NCBI RefSeq assembly: GCF_000931935.2 | Contig: NZ_AZAC01000078.1 | Span: 186,001 to 250,000 of the forward strand | DNA length: 64,000 bases | Direction of reading: 5' to 3' | Source: Dethiosulfatarculus sandiegensis | GTDB lineage: Bacteria; Desulfobacterota; Desulfarculia; Desulfarculales; Desulfarculaceae | In this document: one piece after another, positions 1 through 9,259 of the stretch | How the letters are laid out: every line of letters starts with the position of its first letter | Numbering within the stretch: the stretch's first letter is position 1 | Made by a program: the position numbers and the translations under genes | The notes under the pieces: generated by a model | What the model was told of the DNA's origin: nothing | The model's input: only the letters and a program-made list of their open reading frames with translations | The model's database searches: none

Positions 1-375
1 GTCCTGGCGGTCGGCCCGCCAGCCTGCCACCAAGTCATAGCCCTTGTTCAGCTCGGCAAGCAGCATGGGGATGTCCGCGGGATCGTTTTGCAAGTCCCCG
101 TCCATGGTGACAACCACCTTGCCCAGGGCATGGTCAAAACCCGCGCTCATGGCCGCGGTCTGGCCGAAATTGCGCCTGAGGCCGACCACCTTGGCCTTGA
201 TATCCTCTTTTGCCACTTCCCTCAAAAGGTCAAAGGTCTTATCTGCGGAGCCGTCGTCCACATAAACCACTTCCCAGTCCAGGCCCAGCCCTTCCATGGC
301 GGCGGTTATCTCATTGTGCAGGTTTTTGATGTTATCCTCTTCGTTGTAAAGGGGAATCACTATTGAAAGATCCAC
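1..375 (-). CDS. Family 2 glycosyltransferase, N-terminal part (runs off window)
   Basis: This is the first 125 residues of a GT2 (GT-A fold) glycosyltransferase. The protein begins VDLSIVIPLYNEEDNI, followed by VVYVDDGSADKT (nucleotide-binding) and VTMDGDLQNDP (the DxD-like metal site). The LRRNFGQTAAMSAGFDHA stretch is typical of the DPM1/ArnC-like subgroup that transfers sugars to polyprenyl phosphate. The start is read as GTG at 375, with a purine-rich AGGAGAAACAGGA just upstream; no in-frame ATG fits. It is the last visible gene of the minus-strand glycan operon, 65 bases after the GT4 gene. The C-terminal half, where membrane helices would be expected, lies outside the window, so the acceptor is unknown. 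Confidence 0.85.
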   Translation of the reverse strand, partial: MDLSIVIPLYNEEDNIKNLHNEITAAMEGLGLDWEVVYVDDGSADKTFDLLREVAKEDIKAKVVGLRRNFGQTAAMSAGFDHALGKVVVTMDGDLQNDPADIPMLLAELNKGYDLVAGWRADRQD

Positions 376-440
376 CTGTCCTGTTTCTCCTTGCCAGGCA
401 ATATCCGCCTGAAAACGGTTACGCCGGATTTAGCCACGCC

Positions 441-1613
441 TTATAAGGCCAGCGCCTTTTCCAGAACCTCTTCGTAACGGCGGCCGCCGGCTTCCCAGGA
501 AAACTCCTGCTCCACCCTGGCGCGGGCCGCCTCGCCCTTGGCCCGGCAGGCGTCCGGGTCGGCCAACAGATCCAATATGGCCCGGGCCAGACCGGCTGGA
601 TCCGGCGTGGGGGCATAGGCCCCGCAATCGGCCAGAAAACGACGGTTGTTATGGTTGTCAAAACAAGCCACGGCCAAGCCGCCGCCCATATAATTTATGA
701 TCTTGCCGCTGGCTTCACCGGCCGCATCCACCTTGGGGTCAACCGCCACATCGCCTATCTTGAGATAATCCGGCAATAGGAAATAGTCAACCTGCCCCAC
801 AAAAAGGCAATCTTCGGCCACACCGAGTTTCTCGACCAGGGCCTTGCTATCCTCCACCGGATAGCCCACCACCAGAAAATAGGCATCCGGTTTTTCCTTG
901 AGCACATGGGGAATGGCCTCGAAAAAGTTATCCACTCCCTTACTGGACAAAAGAGCGCCGGTATAGAGCACGATCGGGCGATTTTGATCAATGCCCAGCT
1001 CCTCTTTCAAATCCGTGCGGCCGGTGCCCTTGAAAAAGCCCATATGCACACCATCGATAATGGTCTGCACCCGGTTTTGGGGAAGCCCCATTTCTTTTTC
1101 CAGAAACTCGCTCACCGTCTCATTGGAGCCGACCAGCTGATTGGAGAAACGGCTGATTATCTTCTCCACCAGGCGGAACATGGGACGCACAAAGGGAACT
1201 TTGTCCAGCCAGCCATAGGAATCCAGTTCACCGGTCAGGCTGCCCTGCACATCAAAGACAACAGGGATCTTTTTACCGGTGAGCCAGGCGGCCATTTTAC
1301 CCAGAAGCGCACCCTCGTGCAGGTGGCCGTGGATCACGTCCGGCTTGAAATTGCGCACCGCCTCCATGGTCTTTAAAAGCAAGAGCCAGTCCAGGTAGAA
1401 CTTGCCCAGGGCGGGGCCCGCCTCAAGCTTGTCATACCATTTAACGGCCTTGGTGCGCCAGGTCGGGACGCCTTCGATATCCCTGCCCAGGTGATAGGTC
1501 ACCAAAAGGACCTCATGCCCCCGCCTTTGCAGGGCCTGGGCCTCTCCCAGTATTCGCATGTGGCAACCCCGGTCCGCAAAAAAGGGGGTTGGGGCCACGG
1601 CTAATATCTTCAT
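441..1613 (-). CDS. Family 4 glycosyltransferase
   Basis: This 390-residue GT-B glycosyltransferase of the GT4 family would move a sugar from a nucleotide donor onto a growing glycan on the cytoplasmic side. The N-terminal acceptor domain starts MKILAVAPTPFFADRGCHMR. The donor domain begins near residue 200 (PIVLYTGALLSSKGVDNFFEAI) and carries the E-x7-E-like donor site in GEASGKIINYMGGGLAVA. The start is placed at ATG 1613, where homology begins, although the frame stays open to 1676. It sits between a radical SAM protein and a GT2 enzyme in the same operon, which suggests capsule, exopolysaccharide or glycolipid assembly. The sugar cannot be named from sequence. Confidence 0.88.
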   Translation of the reverse strand: MKILAVAPTPFFADRGCHMRILGEAQALQRRGHEVLLVTYHLGRDIEGVPTWRTKAVKWYDKLEAGPALGKFYLDWLLLLKTMEAVRNFKPDVIHGHLHEGALLGKMAAWLTGKKIPVVFDVQGSLTGELDSYGWLDKVPFVRPMFRLVEKIISRFSNQLVGSNETVSEFLEKEMGLPQNRVQTIIDGVHMGFFKGTGRTDLKEELGIDQNRPIVLYTGALLSSKGVDNFFEAIPHVLKEKPDAYFLVVGYPVEDSKALVEKLGVAEDCLFVGQVDYFLLPDYLKIGDVAVDPKVDAAGEASGKIINYMGGGLAVACFDNHNNRRFLADCGAYAPTPDPAGLARAILDLLADPDACRAKGEAARARVEQEFSWEAGGRRYEEVLEKALAL

Positions 1614-1710
1614 TTTTTTCCGCCCGGGGCCTTTGAGGCCCAGATTAGTTTGGCCATAGGAGGGATTTTTCCTCAAAGATCCCCTTATACTTAAACAAAA
1701 CAGGCCCGGA

Positions 1711-2688
1711 TTAATGCGTGCCCAACTTGGTTAATATAGACTCGGCCAGGAAGTTTTTCAAATGCTCGGTGGGCGCCCCCAGGAAGGTGGAGCGTCTTAT
1801 CCGGTCACACTCTGAACATATAACATAATTTTCAGGCTGTTTTCCGGCATGAGCCTTGCGCAAAGACCGAATGGGTCTATCCCGCCAAATCTCAAGCAGG
1901 CTCTTTTCATCGGCCCAGCCCAGGGTGATCTGCCCGAAAAAATCCTGGGGGCAGGCAGTGACGCAACCGTCACTCAAAACCGCCAGTCCGTACCAGGGAA
2001 AGGTGCAGGTGCTCACGGCCTTATCCTTTTGGACCTTACCCACGCTGCCTCCCCAGTTGTGGGGATTCCGCTTAATAGCCCGGTCAAGCCCCTTTTGCCT
2101 CAAGCGGTCAAGCCTGGCCTGCTCAGGATCTCCCCAGGGGTGTTCACCCATCAATAAAAGCGATATCTTGGGCTGTTTTTCGCCGGTCGCTTTGCGTGCG
2201 GCCAAAAGATGCTCCACTCCGGCCAGGGTTTCGGTTAAATCGGCGCCGGGCCGGGCAACGGCATAGGCCTCCGGGTTTAAGGAGTCCACGGAGCAGGTGA
2301 TTATCTCGGGTCTTGCAGTCACCAGTTCCAGGGCTTTTTGCCTTGTAATCAAAGAGGCATTGGTGTGCAACCGGACCAGGGCCCCTGCCTGCCTGAATCT
2401 CCTTATCCACTGCCCCAGCTCCTCATGCATCAAAGGCTCACCCCTGTGGAAAAGGTTCACCTCCACCGGAGCCAGCTGGGGTATCTGCCCCACCAGGCTG
2501 TCCAGTATAGCCGGGTCCATATCCCGCCTCTGGTTCTTGCTCAGCATGCGTTGGGGACAGGCCTTGCATTTTAAGTTGCAGCGGGAAGATATATCCACCC
2601 ACAGCCTGAAAGGGGGAGCTTCCGGGGAAAGACGGCGCAGCATGAAATCCCGATATTGAATAAGGAGTCTTTTGGCGAGAAGGGTCAT
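1711..2688 (-). CDS. Radical SAM protein with SPASM-like C-terminus
   Basis: This 325-residue protein has the radical SAM cluster motif C-x3-C-x2-C at C37-C41-C44 (CNLKCKACP). It would bind a 4Fe-4S cluster and cleave S-adenosylmethionine. The C-terminal 110 residues contain further cysteines (CTFPW, CVTACPQDFFG, CSECDRI), in the style of SPASM/twitch auxiliary-cluster domains. Its ATG overlaps the end of the upstream acyltransferase gene by four bases (ATGA), so the two are probably translationally coupled. Family members modify peptides, sugars or cofactors. In this operon a role in making an unusual sugar or aminoacyl decoration is plausible, but this is inference. Confidence 0.85.
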   Translation of the reverse strand: MTLLAKRLLIQYRDFMLRRLSPEAPPFRLWVDISSRCNLKCKACPQRMLSKNQRRDMDPAILDSLVGQIPQLAPVEVNLFHRGEPLMHEELGQWIRRFRQAGALVRLHTNASLITRQKALELVTARPEIITCSVDSLNPEAYAVARPGADLTETLAGVEHLLAARKATGEKQPKISLLLMGEHPWGDPEQARLDRLRQKGLDRAIKRNPHNWGGSVGKVQKDKAVSTCTFPWYGLAVLSDGCVTACPQDFFGQITLGWADEKSLLEIWRDRPIRSLRKAHAGKQPENYVICSECDRIRRSTFLGAPTEHLKNFLAESILTKLGTH

Positions 2689-3428
2689 TTCCGTTCCAAG
2701 GATCGTATGGTTTTGGCGGGCAGCCCTGCGGCCAGGGTTCCTGGTTCAACCCTCCCCCTGACCACGGCGCCGGCAGCCACTACTGAGTCGTCTCCCACAA
2801 AGGCCCCGTCAGCCACCACCGCATGGGCGGCTATCCAGACATTGTCACCCACCCGTGTCTCTCCCCGGCTGTTTGTACCGGGCTGTTCGCACAGAGGTGT
2901 CCTGGACTCCATATCGTATTCACCGCCGCTCAGGAGATAGGCATAGGCGGCGATAAAGGTGCCCCGGCCCACATAAAGGCGGTTGCTGGAAAATAAAATG
3001 CAGTTTGAGCTTACATTGGCCTTTTCGGCCAGCTCGATATCCCCGCCCTTGGTGTAGACAATGCTGTTCCTGCCGATGTAAACACCGTCCGCCATTTTGA
3101 TGCCCCGGTTGTCAACTCCCTTGGCATCGACCATGACCCCGTCATCCAGGACCACCGCCTTGCCCAAAAAAATCTTTTTGGGGTGACGGAAGGTTACGCC
3201 CCGGCCAAAGAGGCACCCCTTGCCCGCACCGCCCAGAATAAGCGGGTAGAAAAATTTGCGCAGGACCACGCCCAGGGCGCCGGGCACCCAGGAGGAAAAA
3301 AGCATCACCAGCTCGTGCAGCAAAAGAAAGCCAAAGGAGCGGTCGCCCAAAACCAGATCCTGGTAAGCCTTCAGTCCTCCACCCTGTTTAAGGGCTCCCG
3401 CCACCTTGTGGGGATTGGGCTGGTCCAC
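2685..3428 (-). CDS. Left-handed beta-helix (hexapeptide repeat) acyltransferase
   Basis: This 247-residue protein has many hexapeptide repeats ([LIV]-G-x4) from about residue 75 to the end, including VYIGRNSIVYTKG, VGDNVWIAAHAVVADGAFVG and DDSVVAAGAVV. They form the trimeric left-handed beta-helix of the maltose/galactoside O-acetyltransferase group. The N-terminus (LLHELVMLFSSWVPGALGVVL) is hydrophobic and resembles the leading helices of WbbJ/VatB-like glycan acyltransferases. It lies 4 bases after asnB and overlaps the next gene by 4, so it is part of one operon. It probably O- or N-acetylates a sugar of the glycan; the acceptor is unknown. Confidence 0.85.
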   Translation of the reverse strand: MDQPNPHKVAGALKQGGGLKAYQDLVLGDRSFGFLLLHELVMLFSSWVPGALGVVLRKFFYPLILGGAGKGCLFGRGVTFRHPKKIFLGKAVVLDDGVMVDAKGVDNRGIKMADGVYIGRNSIVYTKGGDIELAEKANVSSNCILFSSNRLYVGRGTFIAAYAYLLSGGEYDMESRTPLCEQPGTNSRGETRVGDNVWIAAHAVVADGAFVGDDSVVAAGAVVRGRVEPGTLAAGLPAKTIRSLERK

Positions 3429-3432
3429 TTTC

Positions 3433-5295
3433 TCAAGCCTCCAGATAACGCCTGTGCCACAGGGCCGCGTTCATAAGGGCCCAGAGGACATGGTTATGAT
3501 TATGGGTTCCCGCCAAGTGCTCCTGCATGAGTTTTTCCACACTTTGGGGGACCATATAGTCCGTCACCAGGGGGCTTTTGCGTAAAAGCTCCTCCATCAA
3601 GGGCCTGAGCTGACCCCTCAGGAGATTCTTCACAGGCAGGGAGTATCCCTGTTTGCCCCTGTCCACCACATGATCGGGAACCAGCCCCCTGATGGCCTGG
3701 CGCAGGATGTATTTGGTTGTCATGCCTTTCAGTTTAAAGCTACCGGGCAAAGTGGCTGCAAACTCAATCACTTCGTGATCCAAAAACGGAACCCTCACCT
3801 CGAGGGAGGTGGACATGGACATCTTGTCCACCTTCATGAGCACACTGTCGGCCATGAACAGCTTGATATCGCCAAAGACTTCTTTGTCCAGGCGCTTATC
3901 GCTGTTGCATGACTCCATGATGCGCTTGATCGGTCCAAAGGCGTCGAAGGTGACCTGGTTTTTCACCTCCTGGTTGAAAAGGCTTTCCGCCTGTCCCGGA
4001 GCCAGGAAATACTGCCACCTCAAGTGCCCGCCCTCCTTGGGCAGGATAGCCCCGTCCAAAAAACGCTTCAAAACATTGACCGCCCCTTTCTTCTGGGGCT
4101 GGTCAGGCAAAAGCCGGGACAGGGCGTGAAGGCCCCTGGCCGAGCCGGGCACAAGATCCAAAAGCCTGGAGGCGCTGGAGGCCTTGAACCGGTCATAGCC
4201 GCAGAATATCTCATCGCCGCCCTCGCCGGAAAGGACAACAGTCACCTTTTCCTTGGCCTTGCGGCAAATAAGCATGAGCGGTATGGCCGAAAGGTCGGTC
4301 ATGGGCTCGTCTAGGTGATAGACCGCCTTTTCCAGTTCTTCAATGGTGAGGCCCTCGATCATGAGCACGGTCTGATCGGTCTTGTAATAGCGGGCCATTT
4401 CCTCGGCGTAATCCAGCTCACTGAAGCTTTTATCGGGATAGCCTATGGAAAAGGTCCGTAAATGTTCCACCCCGCACTCGCGCATCAGGGCGGTCACCGT
4501 GGTTGAATCCAGGCCGCCTGAAAGAAATACCCCCAGGGGCACATCGGACATGAGGCGCCTGTTTACAGCGGTTTTGAGTTTGGCCCTGAGTTCTTCCACC
4601 GCCTCCTCGGGCCGGGAAAAACGGGGATCAAACTCCATCTCCCAGTATTTATGTTCGCTTAATTTGCCGTTTTCAAGTTCAAACAGGGCGTAATGGCCCT
4701 GGCTCAGCTTTTTCACCCCGTCAAAAAGGGTGCGGGGCGCGGGCACGAACTCATAGCCCAGGTACTGGTAAAGAGCGGAGAGATCCACCCTGCGTTCCAG
4801 GCCGGGCCAGGCCAACATTGCCTTTATCTCATTGGAAAAGATGATGTCCCCGCCCTTTTGGTAATAATAAAGCGGCTTGATGCCCAGGCGGTCTCTGCCG
4901 AGCATTATGCGCTTCTTCTTTTTATCCAAAAGGGCAAAGCAGAACATGCCGGAAAGCCGTTTTATGCAGTCCGGCCCCCACTCCTCATAGGCATGGATAA
5001 TCGACTCCGAGTCGGAATCAGAGTAAAAGACATGCCCCTTGCCTTTCAGTTCGCTGCGCAGGTCCTGGTGGTTGTAGATCTCGCCGTTGGTCACCAAAAC
5101 CACGCTCTTATCTTCGTTGAACATGGGCTGGCGGCCGTTTTCCGAAAGATCTATGATGGAAAGCCGGGTGTGCCCCAGGCTCACGCCACGATCCACATAG
5201 TCGCCGCACATATCCGGCCCCCGGTGTTTAAGCCGGTGGGTCATCTCCCGGACCAGATCCTGGTCCTCCCAACTGAACCCGCAAATTCCGCACAT
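3433..5295 (-). CDS. asnB: Asparagine synthase (glutamine-hydrolysing)
   Basis: This is a 620-residue two-domain enzyme. An N-terminal class II glutamine amidotransferase has the nucleophile Cys2 right after the start (MCGICGF). The C-terminal synthetase domain has the pyrophosphate loop LSGGLDSTTV near residue 260 and the VLSGEGGDEIF motif. It uses glutamine and ATP to amidate aspartate, or an aspartate-like carboxylate. The ATG overlaps the stop of the upstream epimerase by one base (TGATG). Such AsnB copies are common inside polysaccharide and exosortase-linked clusters, where they may amidate uronic acids rather than make free asparagine. Here the genomic setting favours that role, but sequence alone cannot decide. 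Confidence 0.93.
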   Translation of the reverse strand: MCGICGFSWEDQDLVREMTHRLKHRGPDMCGDYVDRGVSLGHTRLSIIDLSENGRQPMFNEDKSVVLVTNGEIYNHQDLRSELKGKGHVFYSDSDSESIIHAYEEWGPDCIKRLSGMFCFALLDKKKKRIMLGRDRLGIKPLYYYQKGGDIIFSNEIKAMLAWPGLERRVDLSALYQYLGYEFVPAPRTLFDGVKKLSQGHYALFELENGKLSEHKYWEMEFDPRFSRPEEAVEELRAKLKTAVNRRLMSDVPLGVFLSGGLDSTTVTALMRECGVEHLRTFSIGYPDKSFSELDYAEEMARYYKTDQTVLMIEGLTIEELEKAVYHLDEPMTDLSAIPLMLICRKAKEKVTVVLSGEGGDEIFCGYDRFKASSASRLLDLVPGSARGLHALSRLLPDQPQKKGAVNVLKRFLDGAILPKEGGHLRWQYFLAPGQAESLFNQEVKNQVTFDAFGPIKRIMESCNSDKRLDKEVFGDIKLFMADSVLMKVDKMSMSTSLEVRVPFLDHEVIEFAATLPGSFKLKGMTTKYILRQAIRGLVPDHVVDRGKQGYSLPVKNLLRGQLRPLMEELLRKSPLVTDYMVPQSVEKLMQEHLAGTHNHNHVLWALMNAALWHRRYLEA

Positions 5296-6278
5296 CAGAT
5301 ATAACCGTTTTCCCTATACCACTGGCCGGTGCGCCTGAGCCCCTCATCCACTGAGATCTTGGGATCATAGCCCAATTCCTTGCGGGCGCGATCAATCTTA
5401 AAGGCCCGGTTCTGACGGAACCAATCGGCCCTGCGCCTGAAAAGGGGAGGCTCGGCCGGGAGCGGCTTATACAAAAGTTCGCAAAGGGCGCTGACCGCGT
5501 AAACCGGCCAGAACGGAACGTGGACGATCTTCACCTCGGTGTCAAGCGCCTTGCCCACCCTTAAGACCAGATCCTTGATCGTCACATATTCATCATCGCC
5601 AATGAGGTAGGCCCTGCCCACTGCTTCGGGCGCGTTTTCGGCCAACTCAAAGGCATCGATAAAGTTGTCTATGTATAAGGGATGGTAAAAGGCATTGCCC
5701 GGACCGGCCATGATAAAGCGGCCCTTGGCCACCCTTTTATAGATCATCAGAAAACGGGCCGGATCCCCGGGGCCGAAGATGGCCATGGGGCGCAGGATGG
5801 TTGATTCAAGCCCCTTGTCCAGAAACTCGTTCACCACCAGCTCACCCTGGTGTTTGGAGTACTGATAAAAGTCCTCGGGCTCAATGGGGGTGTCTTCGTC
5901 GCCCGGCGGGTTGTCCACATTTCCGTGCACACCCTGGGTGGAGCAATAAACCAGCCTGCGCACCCCGGCGTCCAGGGCGGCCTGGCAAAGCCTTCGGGTG
6001 CCTTCCCTGTTCACCTCTGTATACACGCTGTTGGGGCGGTTCACCTCGCGAAACGCGGCAGCTAAATGGTGCACTATTTCGCAACCGTCAACCAATTTGC
6101 GGCAGAGATCGGCATTTGTCACTGAGCCAAGGGTGATCTTGGCCCCCTTGGCCTTTAATTCATCGGCAAACAGGCCGGGCTGTTTATCCAGCACCAGCAC
6201 TTCATCGCCGCGGGCCAGGAGCCTGCGAACCAGATGGGAGCCGGTAAAGCCGGTTCCGCCGGTAACCAATACGCGCAT
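5295..6278 (-). CDS. NAD-dependent epimerase/dehydratase (extended SDR)
   Basis: This 327-residue extended short-chain dehydrogenase has the Rossmann motif GGTGFTGSHL at residues 7-16, an acidic residue ending strand 2 (VLVLDK), a catalytic Ser/Thr region (VYCSTQG) and Y-x3-K in YQYSKHQGE. It probably interconverts or oxidises a nucleotide sugar. The C-terminus (ARKELGYDPKISVDEGLRRT) is the usual substrate-side segment of this family. It is the first gene of the minus-strand glycan operon; the ATG at 6278 follows GATGGGAAAACC. It could also be a 3-beta-hydroxysteroid dehydrogenase-like member, so the substrate is left open. Confidence 0.87.
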   Translation of the reverse strand: MRVLVTGGTGFTGSHLVRRLLARGDEVLVLDKQPGLFADELKAKGAKITLGSVTNADLCRKLVDGCEIVHHLAAAFREVNRPNSVYTEVNREGTRRLCQAALDAGVRRLVYCSTQGVHGNVDNPPGDEDTPIEPEDFYQYSKHQGELVVNEFLDKGLESTILRPMAIFGPGDPARFLMIYKRVAKGRFIMAGPGNAFYHPLYIDNFIDAFELAENAPEAVGRAYLIGDDEYVTIKDLVLRVGKALDTEVKIVHVPFWPVYAVSALCELLYKPLPAEPPLFRRRADWFRQNRAFKIDRARKELGYDPKISVDEGLRRTGQWYRENGYI

Positions 6279-6883
6279 GGTTTTCCCATCATCCCCGGAC
6301 AGGCGTCCCTGACCGGTCAGTTATATATTGAAACACTAAGCCGGTTCCATACCCGGAACCGGCCGCACCTTATACCCCGGTTAAACCTCCGGGCAGTGCC
6401 AAAGGCGGGCCTTCATGCAGCGGAGCCCTTGAAATAGAGGAGACAACCCCCTGGAAGGCTTGAACATAGCCTAATGATATATGGGCCCGATTGCAAGTCC
6501 TTAACCTTTGACCCGGGCCTCTTCGCCCCGGTCGGCGGCCTTTTGGAGTAAAAGACTTCCCAAAAGAAGCGGAATGGCCCTGCCGATTATTTTACCGAAA
6601 ATCCACGGAGTGTCTTTTCCCGCCCTCTTTTGAATTGGAGTATTTTCCTGTCAGTTCTATTTTTTTGCAAGCCGGGTTTTACCCTGAAAAGGTGTATTAT
6701 CCACAAAAATTTTACTTTATCAAAATCTGAGAGCTGTCTGTTTGCCGATATCCGGTATGATTAAGCGGTTTTCACCTGAAGCTGCCGGGACAAAAAACCG
6801 GTTGAGGTTCGGTCTGAACAGCCGCTCCGGGCGGGGGTTTTAAGATTTTCAAGCGGGCTTTTGCCTGAAAAGGGTTACAGGGA
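6279..6883. other. Intergenic region between divergent genes, with inverted repeat 6340-6363
   Basis: These 605 bases separate the minus-strand glycan operon from the plus-strand flippase-like gene and should hold both promoters. At 6340-6363 there is a 9-bp inverted repeat (GCCGGTTCC / GGAACCGGC, short loop) without a T tract, so it could be an operator or cruciform rather than a terminator. I see no convincing coding frame. Confidence 0.5.
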
Positions 6884-7852
6884 TTGTCATTTATCAAGGG
6901 ACCATGGTTCAGGCTGATTATCAGCGCAGGCCTTATGTTTGTGCTTTTAGGCTTTATGGTGGATTTAAAGGAGGCGGGTCGTGCCCTGGCTGAAGCCAGG
7001 TGGGGCTATCTTGGCTGGCTGGCCTTGTGGATCACCCTTGACCGGCTCCTGATGGCTTATAAATGGCGCGTCCTTGTGATCTGCCGGGGGCTTGAGATAA
7101 GTTTCTGGCAAACGATCAGGGCCTATTATCTCTCAACCTTTGCCGGCTGTTTTCTACCCAGTACTGTGGGCGGAGACGCCATGAGGGTGGCATGCGTAAG
7201 CAACCACTCTCGCCCCCTATCGGTTCTAACCGCCTCGGTGGCCCTGGAGCGCACCTTGGGTTTTGTGGCCTCGGCCATGGCCGCGGCGCTTGCGCTTTCC
7301 CTTTTGGCCGGCATGGCGGTGGACACCCCCTACGGCCTGGTGGGCTGGAGTTTGGGCATACTTCTGGCTTCTGTACTGGCCGTAGGGTTGACCCTCTCCA
7401 AAAGGCCGGCCAGGTGGATGGCCGCCCTGCCTGAAAAACTGGCGAAAAAAGGCCGGGTCCTGGGCTGGGTCGGCAAACTGTTGGCCGCATACAGTGAATA
7501 CCGCAATCATCCCCTGGCCCTGGCCTGGTTCTTGTTCCTTTCCATCATTGAGCAGTCTGTGCCGGTTGTCGGCACCTGGCTCACCGCCCTGGCCTTTAAT
7601 ATCGATTTGAGCCTCCTGGAATCGGCGGCCGTTGCGCCGCTCGCCCTTTTATTCACCAGGATTCCGGTCTCAGTCTCGGGCTTTGGCGTGGTTGAGGGGC
7701 TTTATGTGGCCTTCTTCGGGTTGGTCGGGCTCACGGCCACGGATTCCTTTATCCTGGGATTAATTGCCAATCTTTCCATAGTGGTGACCACCCTGCCGGG
7801 CGCACTTTTCTACGCAGTGGGAGGGCTTAAAGGACGTGGATCCGGCGTTTAA
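6884..7852 (+). CDS. Flippase-like integral membrane protein (lysylphosphatidylglycerol synthase TM family)
   Basis: This 322-residue polytopic membrane protein has about eight hydrophobic segments. It carries the family hallmarks AYKWRVLVICRGLEISFWQTIRAYY (split: AYKWRVL, FWQTIRAYYLSTF) and FLPSTVGGDAMRV, then RIPVSVSGFGVVEGLY near the C-terminus. These match the UPF0104/AglD-MprF membrane domain family, whose members act in lipid or glycolipid transport or transfer. Translation probably starts at TTG 6884 with GGG in front; no ATG precedes the first helix. It is divergent from the glycan operon and may serve the same glycolipid, but that link is only positional. Confidence 0.8.
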   Translation: MSFIKGPWFRLIISAGLMFVLLGFMVDLKEAGRALAEARWGYLGWLALWITLDRLLMAYKWRVLVICRGLEISFWQTIRAYYLSTFAGCFLPSTVGGDAMRVACVSNHSRPLSVLTASVALERTLGFVASAMAAALALSLLAGMAVDTPYGLVGWSLGILLASVLAVGLTLSKRPARWMAALPEKLAKKGRVLGWVGKLLAAYSEYRNHPLALAWFLFLSIIEQSVPVVGTWLTALAFNIDLSLLESAAVAPLALLFTRIPVSVSGFGVVEGLYVAFFGLVGLTATDSFILGLIANLSIVVTTLPGALFYAVGGLKGRGSGV

Positions 7853-7861
7853 GCGGAAAGT

Positions 7862-9259
7862 TCAAATCTTTTTGCCGATTCCATGCTTTTTTAAGAGCTG
7901 GTAAAGATGAGAGCGGCTCATGCCCGAGGCTTCGGCCGCCTGATTGGCATCCCAATCCGAAAGTGCCATAAGGTCGCGCAGGTAGTTGCTCTCCATTTGG
8001 TTGCGGTAATCGCGCCAGTCCGGCAGCGCCTTAAGCTCCCTCACCGGTTGAAGATTGGCTTCCTGCTCCTCAAAATCACCCTTCACCGAATCCCTGGCCG
8101 CCTGCACCCTGATATTGGTCGGCAAGTGCCAGGGCAAGAGAATGCTGTCCACGCCCGCAGCCGCGCAGGCTGTCTCCAGGGCATGGATCAGCTCCCGCAC
8201 GTTTCCCGGCCAGGGATATGCCATGAGCATGGCCATGAAGTCATGGGAAAATCCCTTGCAGGCCATTTGGGCCTTGTCGCATATAAGGGCCAGATAATAT
8301 GAAGTCAGCTCCCTTATGTCCGCGGGATGATCCTTTAAAGGCGGAATATACAGATTCAGGGAACGCAGCCGAAAGAGAAGATCCTCCCGAAACTCCTTTT
8401 GGGCAACCATTTGATCAAGATCGCGATTGGTGGCCGCCACCAGCCTGAAATCGCTGAAAAGCTCCCTTTGTCCGCCCAGGGGCAAAAACCTGCGCGTCTC
8501 CAGGACCCGTAAAAAGGCTTTCTGCAGATTAAGCGGCAACTCACCGACCTCATCCAGAAAAAGGGTCCCCGTGTGGGCCTGCAACACCAGCCCGGTCCGG
8601 TCCTTGATCGCCCCGGTGAACGCCCCCTTTTCATGGCCAAAAAGCACGCTTTCGGTGAGATTTTCGGGCAGGGCCGCACAGTCCACCACCACAAAGCGGT
8701 TTTTCTGGCGATTGCTGTTTTGATGAATAGCCCGGGCAAACAGCTCCTTGCCCGTGCCGGTCTGACCGGTTATCAGCACATTGGCCTCGGTTACCGCCGC
8801 CTTGGCCAGTTCGTCAAAACAACCGGTCATGGCCGAACTAACCCCAATGATCCCTTCGGTCTTAAGAGCGACCGCATTTTCCTTTTTCAGCTTGTCCTCG
8901 TGATACCTGATGGCCCTGGAAAGGGAAAGCATCACCTTTTTATGGGATGAGGCCTTTTCAATATAATCCCAGGCCCCGTTTCTTATGGCCAGCTCAGCGC
9001 CGTCGGGGTCACCGTAACCGGTGATGATGATGACCTCCGGCGGTGTGGGCAGTTTACGCAGGGCGGTCAAGCCCTCCAGACCGTCGCCATCGGGCATATA
9101 GACATCCAAAAGCGCCACCGCGTAGTCTCCGGCCTCCGCGCTTTTAATACCCTGATCCAGGGTGAGGGCGCAATCCACTTCATGGCCCATGCGTCCTATC
9201 ACATGGCCAAAGGTATCGCAGACCAGGCGGTCGTCATCAATCACCAGAACCCGAGCCAT
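7862..9259 (-). CDS. Sigma-54-dependent response regulator (NtrC family)
   Basis: This 465-residue regulator has three domains. A receiver (residues 1-120) has the phospho-acceptor Asp in ALLDVYMPDGDG. The AAA+ sigma-54 activation domain (about 140-370) has Walker A GQTGTGKE and the sigma-54 contact loop GAFTGA. A Fis-type helix-turn-helix lies at the end (AAEASGMSRSHLYQLLKKHG). ATG 9259 is chosen because AAAGGGGGACT precedes it and the homology starts there (MARVLVIDDD). The gene ends 10 bases from the convergent plus-strand gene. A hybrid kinase lies upstream on the same strand, but a terminator separates them, so partnership is plausible but not shown. Its target promoters are unknown. Confidence 0.92.
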   Translation of the reverse strand: MARVLVIDDDRLVCDTFGHVIGRMGHEVDCALTLDQGIKSAEAGDYAVALLDVYMPDGDGLEGLTALRKLPTPPEVIIITGYGDPDGAELAIRNGAWDYIEKASSHKKVMLSLSRAIRYHEDKLKKENAVALKTEGIIGVSSAMTGCFDELAKAAVTEANVLITGQTGTGKELFARAIHQNSNRQKNRFVVVDCAALPENLTESVLFGHEKGAFTGAIKDRTGLVLQAHTGTLFLDEVGELPLNLQKAFLRVLETRRFLPLGGQRELFSDFRLVAATNRDLDQMVAQKEFREDLLFRLRSLNLYIPPLKDHPADIRELTSYYLALICDKAQMACKGFSHDFMAMLMAYPWPGNVRELIHALETACAAAGVDSILLPWHLPTNIRVQAARDSVKGDFEEQEANLQPVRELKALPDWRDYRNQMESNYLRDLMALSDWDANQAAEASGMSRSHLYQLLKKHGIGKKI

